DNA of 29,621 bases, taken from IMG/VR virus record IMGVR_UViG_3300007276_000200, positions 1 through 29,621 of that record. One strand, given 5' to 3'. Origin of the DNA: a virus. Position numbers and translations under genes: made by a program. The notes beneath the pieces were generated by a model. It was not told the origin of the DNA. It worked only from the letters and a program-made list of their open reading frames with translations, and did no database searches. Positions 28,494-29,621 of this stretch are shown here, piece after piece. The stretch's first letter is position 1. Each line of letters begins with the position of its first letter.

Positions 28494-29084
28494 ATGCCAA
28501 AGTTTACAGGGAAATTAATACGAGATGATGCTTCAGATTTTAAGCTCATGGATGGACACGATGTTAATCTTAGGAATTGTAAAGATTTAACTAGTATTAC
28601 TATAGCTGCTGGAGATACATTTTTAATAGATGATGTTTCTGTTGCTGGAAGTGCAGCTGGTGAAGTAGCTGCAGGTAGTGAAGACTCCACAGGTAAAGTA
28701 ACTATGTCTCAATTAGCAACTTATATTGGAGCTACAGCTAGTTCAATTACTATGCCAGAGATAACAGATGATGCTGCAATAACTATAACTAAAATTCAAG
28801 ATAGTAACACAGACTTAGTAGATAATGATACTTCAATATTAACTGCAGCTGCTGTTCAGGATGCTATTGACGCAAGTGTCAGTTCAGCTGGAGGTGGAGA
28901 TATTACTGGTGTTACTATAACGACAGATACTGGTGGTGGATCAGCTGCATCAGATACTGACGGGTCTGCAGACTTTACTATAAATGGTGGAGGTGGAGTT
29001 GCAGTAACTAACAGTGGGCAAACGATAACCGTTACAGGAGCGAGTGAAGGATTTTCTGTAGCAATGGCAATAGCGTTAGGATAA
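28494..29084 (+). CDS. Fibre-like virion protein, 196 aa
   Basis: The N-terminus (FTGKLIRDDASDFKLMDGHDVNLRN) is followed by a TSITIAAGDTFLIDDVSVAG stretch and a Gly/Ser/Thr/Ala-rich repeat-like second half (GGGDITGVTITTDTGGGS, INGGGGVAVTNSGQTITVTG). The pattern is common in fibre shafts and their attachment parts. RBS AAGGAGCATAA before ATG 28494. It lies directly before another repeat-bearing fibre-like gene, so the two are probably parts of one tail fibre. Confidence 0.6.
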   Translation: MPKFTGKLIRDDASDFKLMDGHDVNLRNCKDLTSITIAAGDTFLIDDVSVAGSAAGEVAAGSEDSTGKVTMSQLATYIGATASSITMPEITDDAAITITKIQDSNTDLVDNDTSILTAAAVQDAIDASVSSAGGGDITGVTITTDTGGGSAASDTDGSADFTINGGGGVAVTNSGQTITVTGASEGFSVAMAIALG

Positions 29085-29085
29085 T

Positions 29086-29621
29086 ATGAAAAAACTTATA
29101 ACAACTTATACATTTGATGCTTCAGCAAGAACAGTAGAACTCTCTGATTATGGTTCAGATTTTGATATTAAGGGATTACTTTTAATTGTTAATGTCACAG
29201 ATAACATTGCAATATATAACTTTGCAGTAGATGGGTTAGGCCATACCGGAGTAGCAGATGATGTTATTACATTAGAACATGATACTACAAGCATGGCTGA
29301 TTCTGATAAATTACTTGTATATTATGATGACCCTGCAGGGACTCAACTTGTTGACCTTGGGACTAATAATGACATTAAAATTGCATCTGGACAGGTAGCG
29401 AGTGGTGCTTTTGCTAGCGGCTCTATAGCTTCTGGCGCTGTTTCTTCTGGAGCTATAGCCTCTGGAGCTATTGCAAGCGGAGCAATAGCCAGTGGGGCAA
29501 TTGCTAATGGAGCTATAGCAAGCGGAGCATTAGTTTCGGGATCAGTAGCAGATGGAGCTATGGTAACACTAGGAGCAAAAGCTGATGCAAAGAATAGTGC
29601 TACAGATACTACTAGTATTAC
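29086..29621 (+). CDS. Pentapeptide-repeat fibre-like protein (runs off the window)
   Basis: ATG 29086 opens a frame that reaches the window end without a stop (178 codons visible). Residues 1-98 form a beta-rich head with ELSDYGSDFDIKGLLLIVNV and an EHDTTSMADSDKLLVYYDD region, typical of small phage tail proteins. From residue 100 to 159 the sequence is a 5-residue repeat (A/S)-S-G-A-(I/V/other), 12 copies. After it come a Lys/Asp-rich helix start (GAKADAKNSATD). This is likely a shaft solenoid of a tail fibre or spike, with the receptor-binding part beyond the window. Confidence 0.65.
   Translation, partial: MKKLITTYTFDASARTVELSDYGSDFDIKGLLLIVNVTDNIAIYNFAVDGLGHTGVADDVITLEHDTTSMADSDKLLVYYDDPAGTQLVDLGTNNDIKIASGQVASGAFASGSIASGAVSSGAIASGAIASGAIASGAIANGAIASGALVSGSVADGAMVTLGAKADAKNSATDTTSI
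29383..29562 (+). repeat. 15-base repeat encoding 12 pentapeptides
   Basis: Twelve consecutive 15-base units encode variants of A-S-G-A-I (first unit ASGQV, later ASGAF, ASGSI, ASGAV, SSGAI, ASGAI, ANGAI, ASGAL, VSGSV, ADGAM). Codons for the same residue vary between copies (GGA/GGT/GGC/GGG, GCA/GCT/GCC), so the array is old enough to have drifted in sequence while its protein pattern is kept. Confidence 0.9.

Overview
The window is part of a double-stranded DNA tailed-phage genome (Caudoviricetes). It is AT-rich, densely packed, has strong Shine-Dalgarno sites before most genes, and uses very short overlaps (TAATG, ATGA). A P22-type portal, separate scaffold, SU10-like coat protein and two short adaptor genes suggest a podovirus-like virion. 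The M15 peptidoglycan peptidase, and probably the PG-binding protein, point to a bacterial host. The host cannot be named from the sequence; an aquatic Gram-negative is a guess. I saw no tRNA, rRNA, CRISPR array, insertion sequence, integrase, reverse transcriptase or phage RNA polymerase.

Layout. Positions 3-122 hold the last codons of a plus-strand gene entering from outside, which meets the leftward genes tail to tail. From about 13.15 kb down to 0.1 kb nearly every gene is on the minus strand: a replication and host-takeover arm. It contains a PD-(D/E)XK nuclease, a MazG-like protein, an AEP primase-helicase fusion, a putative ssDNA-binding protein, an ERF recombinase, a ThiF/E1-like enzyme, a JAMM peptidase, a possible E2-like protein, several small zinc-ribbon proteins, a radical-SAM (spore-photoproduct-lyase-like) protein, a possible ubiquitin-like protein and many small unknowns. 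A divergent control region lies near 13.15-13.35 kb. To its right everything is on the plus strand: small leader genes, terS, a PG-binding protein, terL, an M15 endopeptidase, portal, scaffold, coat, head and adaptor proteins, a holin-like membrane protein, and a run of beta-rich or coiled-coil virion proteins that leaves the window inside a gene with a pentapeptide-repeat solenoid.

Most notable system. Four minus-strand genes together look like a complete ubiquitin-type conjugation set: a 70-residue beta-grasp-like protein ending in Gly-Gly plus a three-residue tail (10807-11019), an E2-like protein with a candidate catalytic cysteine (6344-7645), a canonical JAMM peptidase able in principle to trim that tail (5407-6342), and an E1-like adenylyltransferase (4748-5407). 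The E1 and JAMM calls are strong. The ubiquitin-like and E2 calls are inferences from sequence pattern.

Second, a 466-base gene-free stretch (10341-10806) contains several long-range perfect inverted repeats arranged one after another with nested hairpins. It looks like a large structured RNA or an origin. Third, terS has no ordinary start codon for its clearly coding N-terminal part. The upstream small gene ends in an A-AAA-TAG sequence that would permit a -1 slip into terS.
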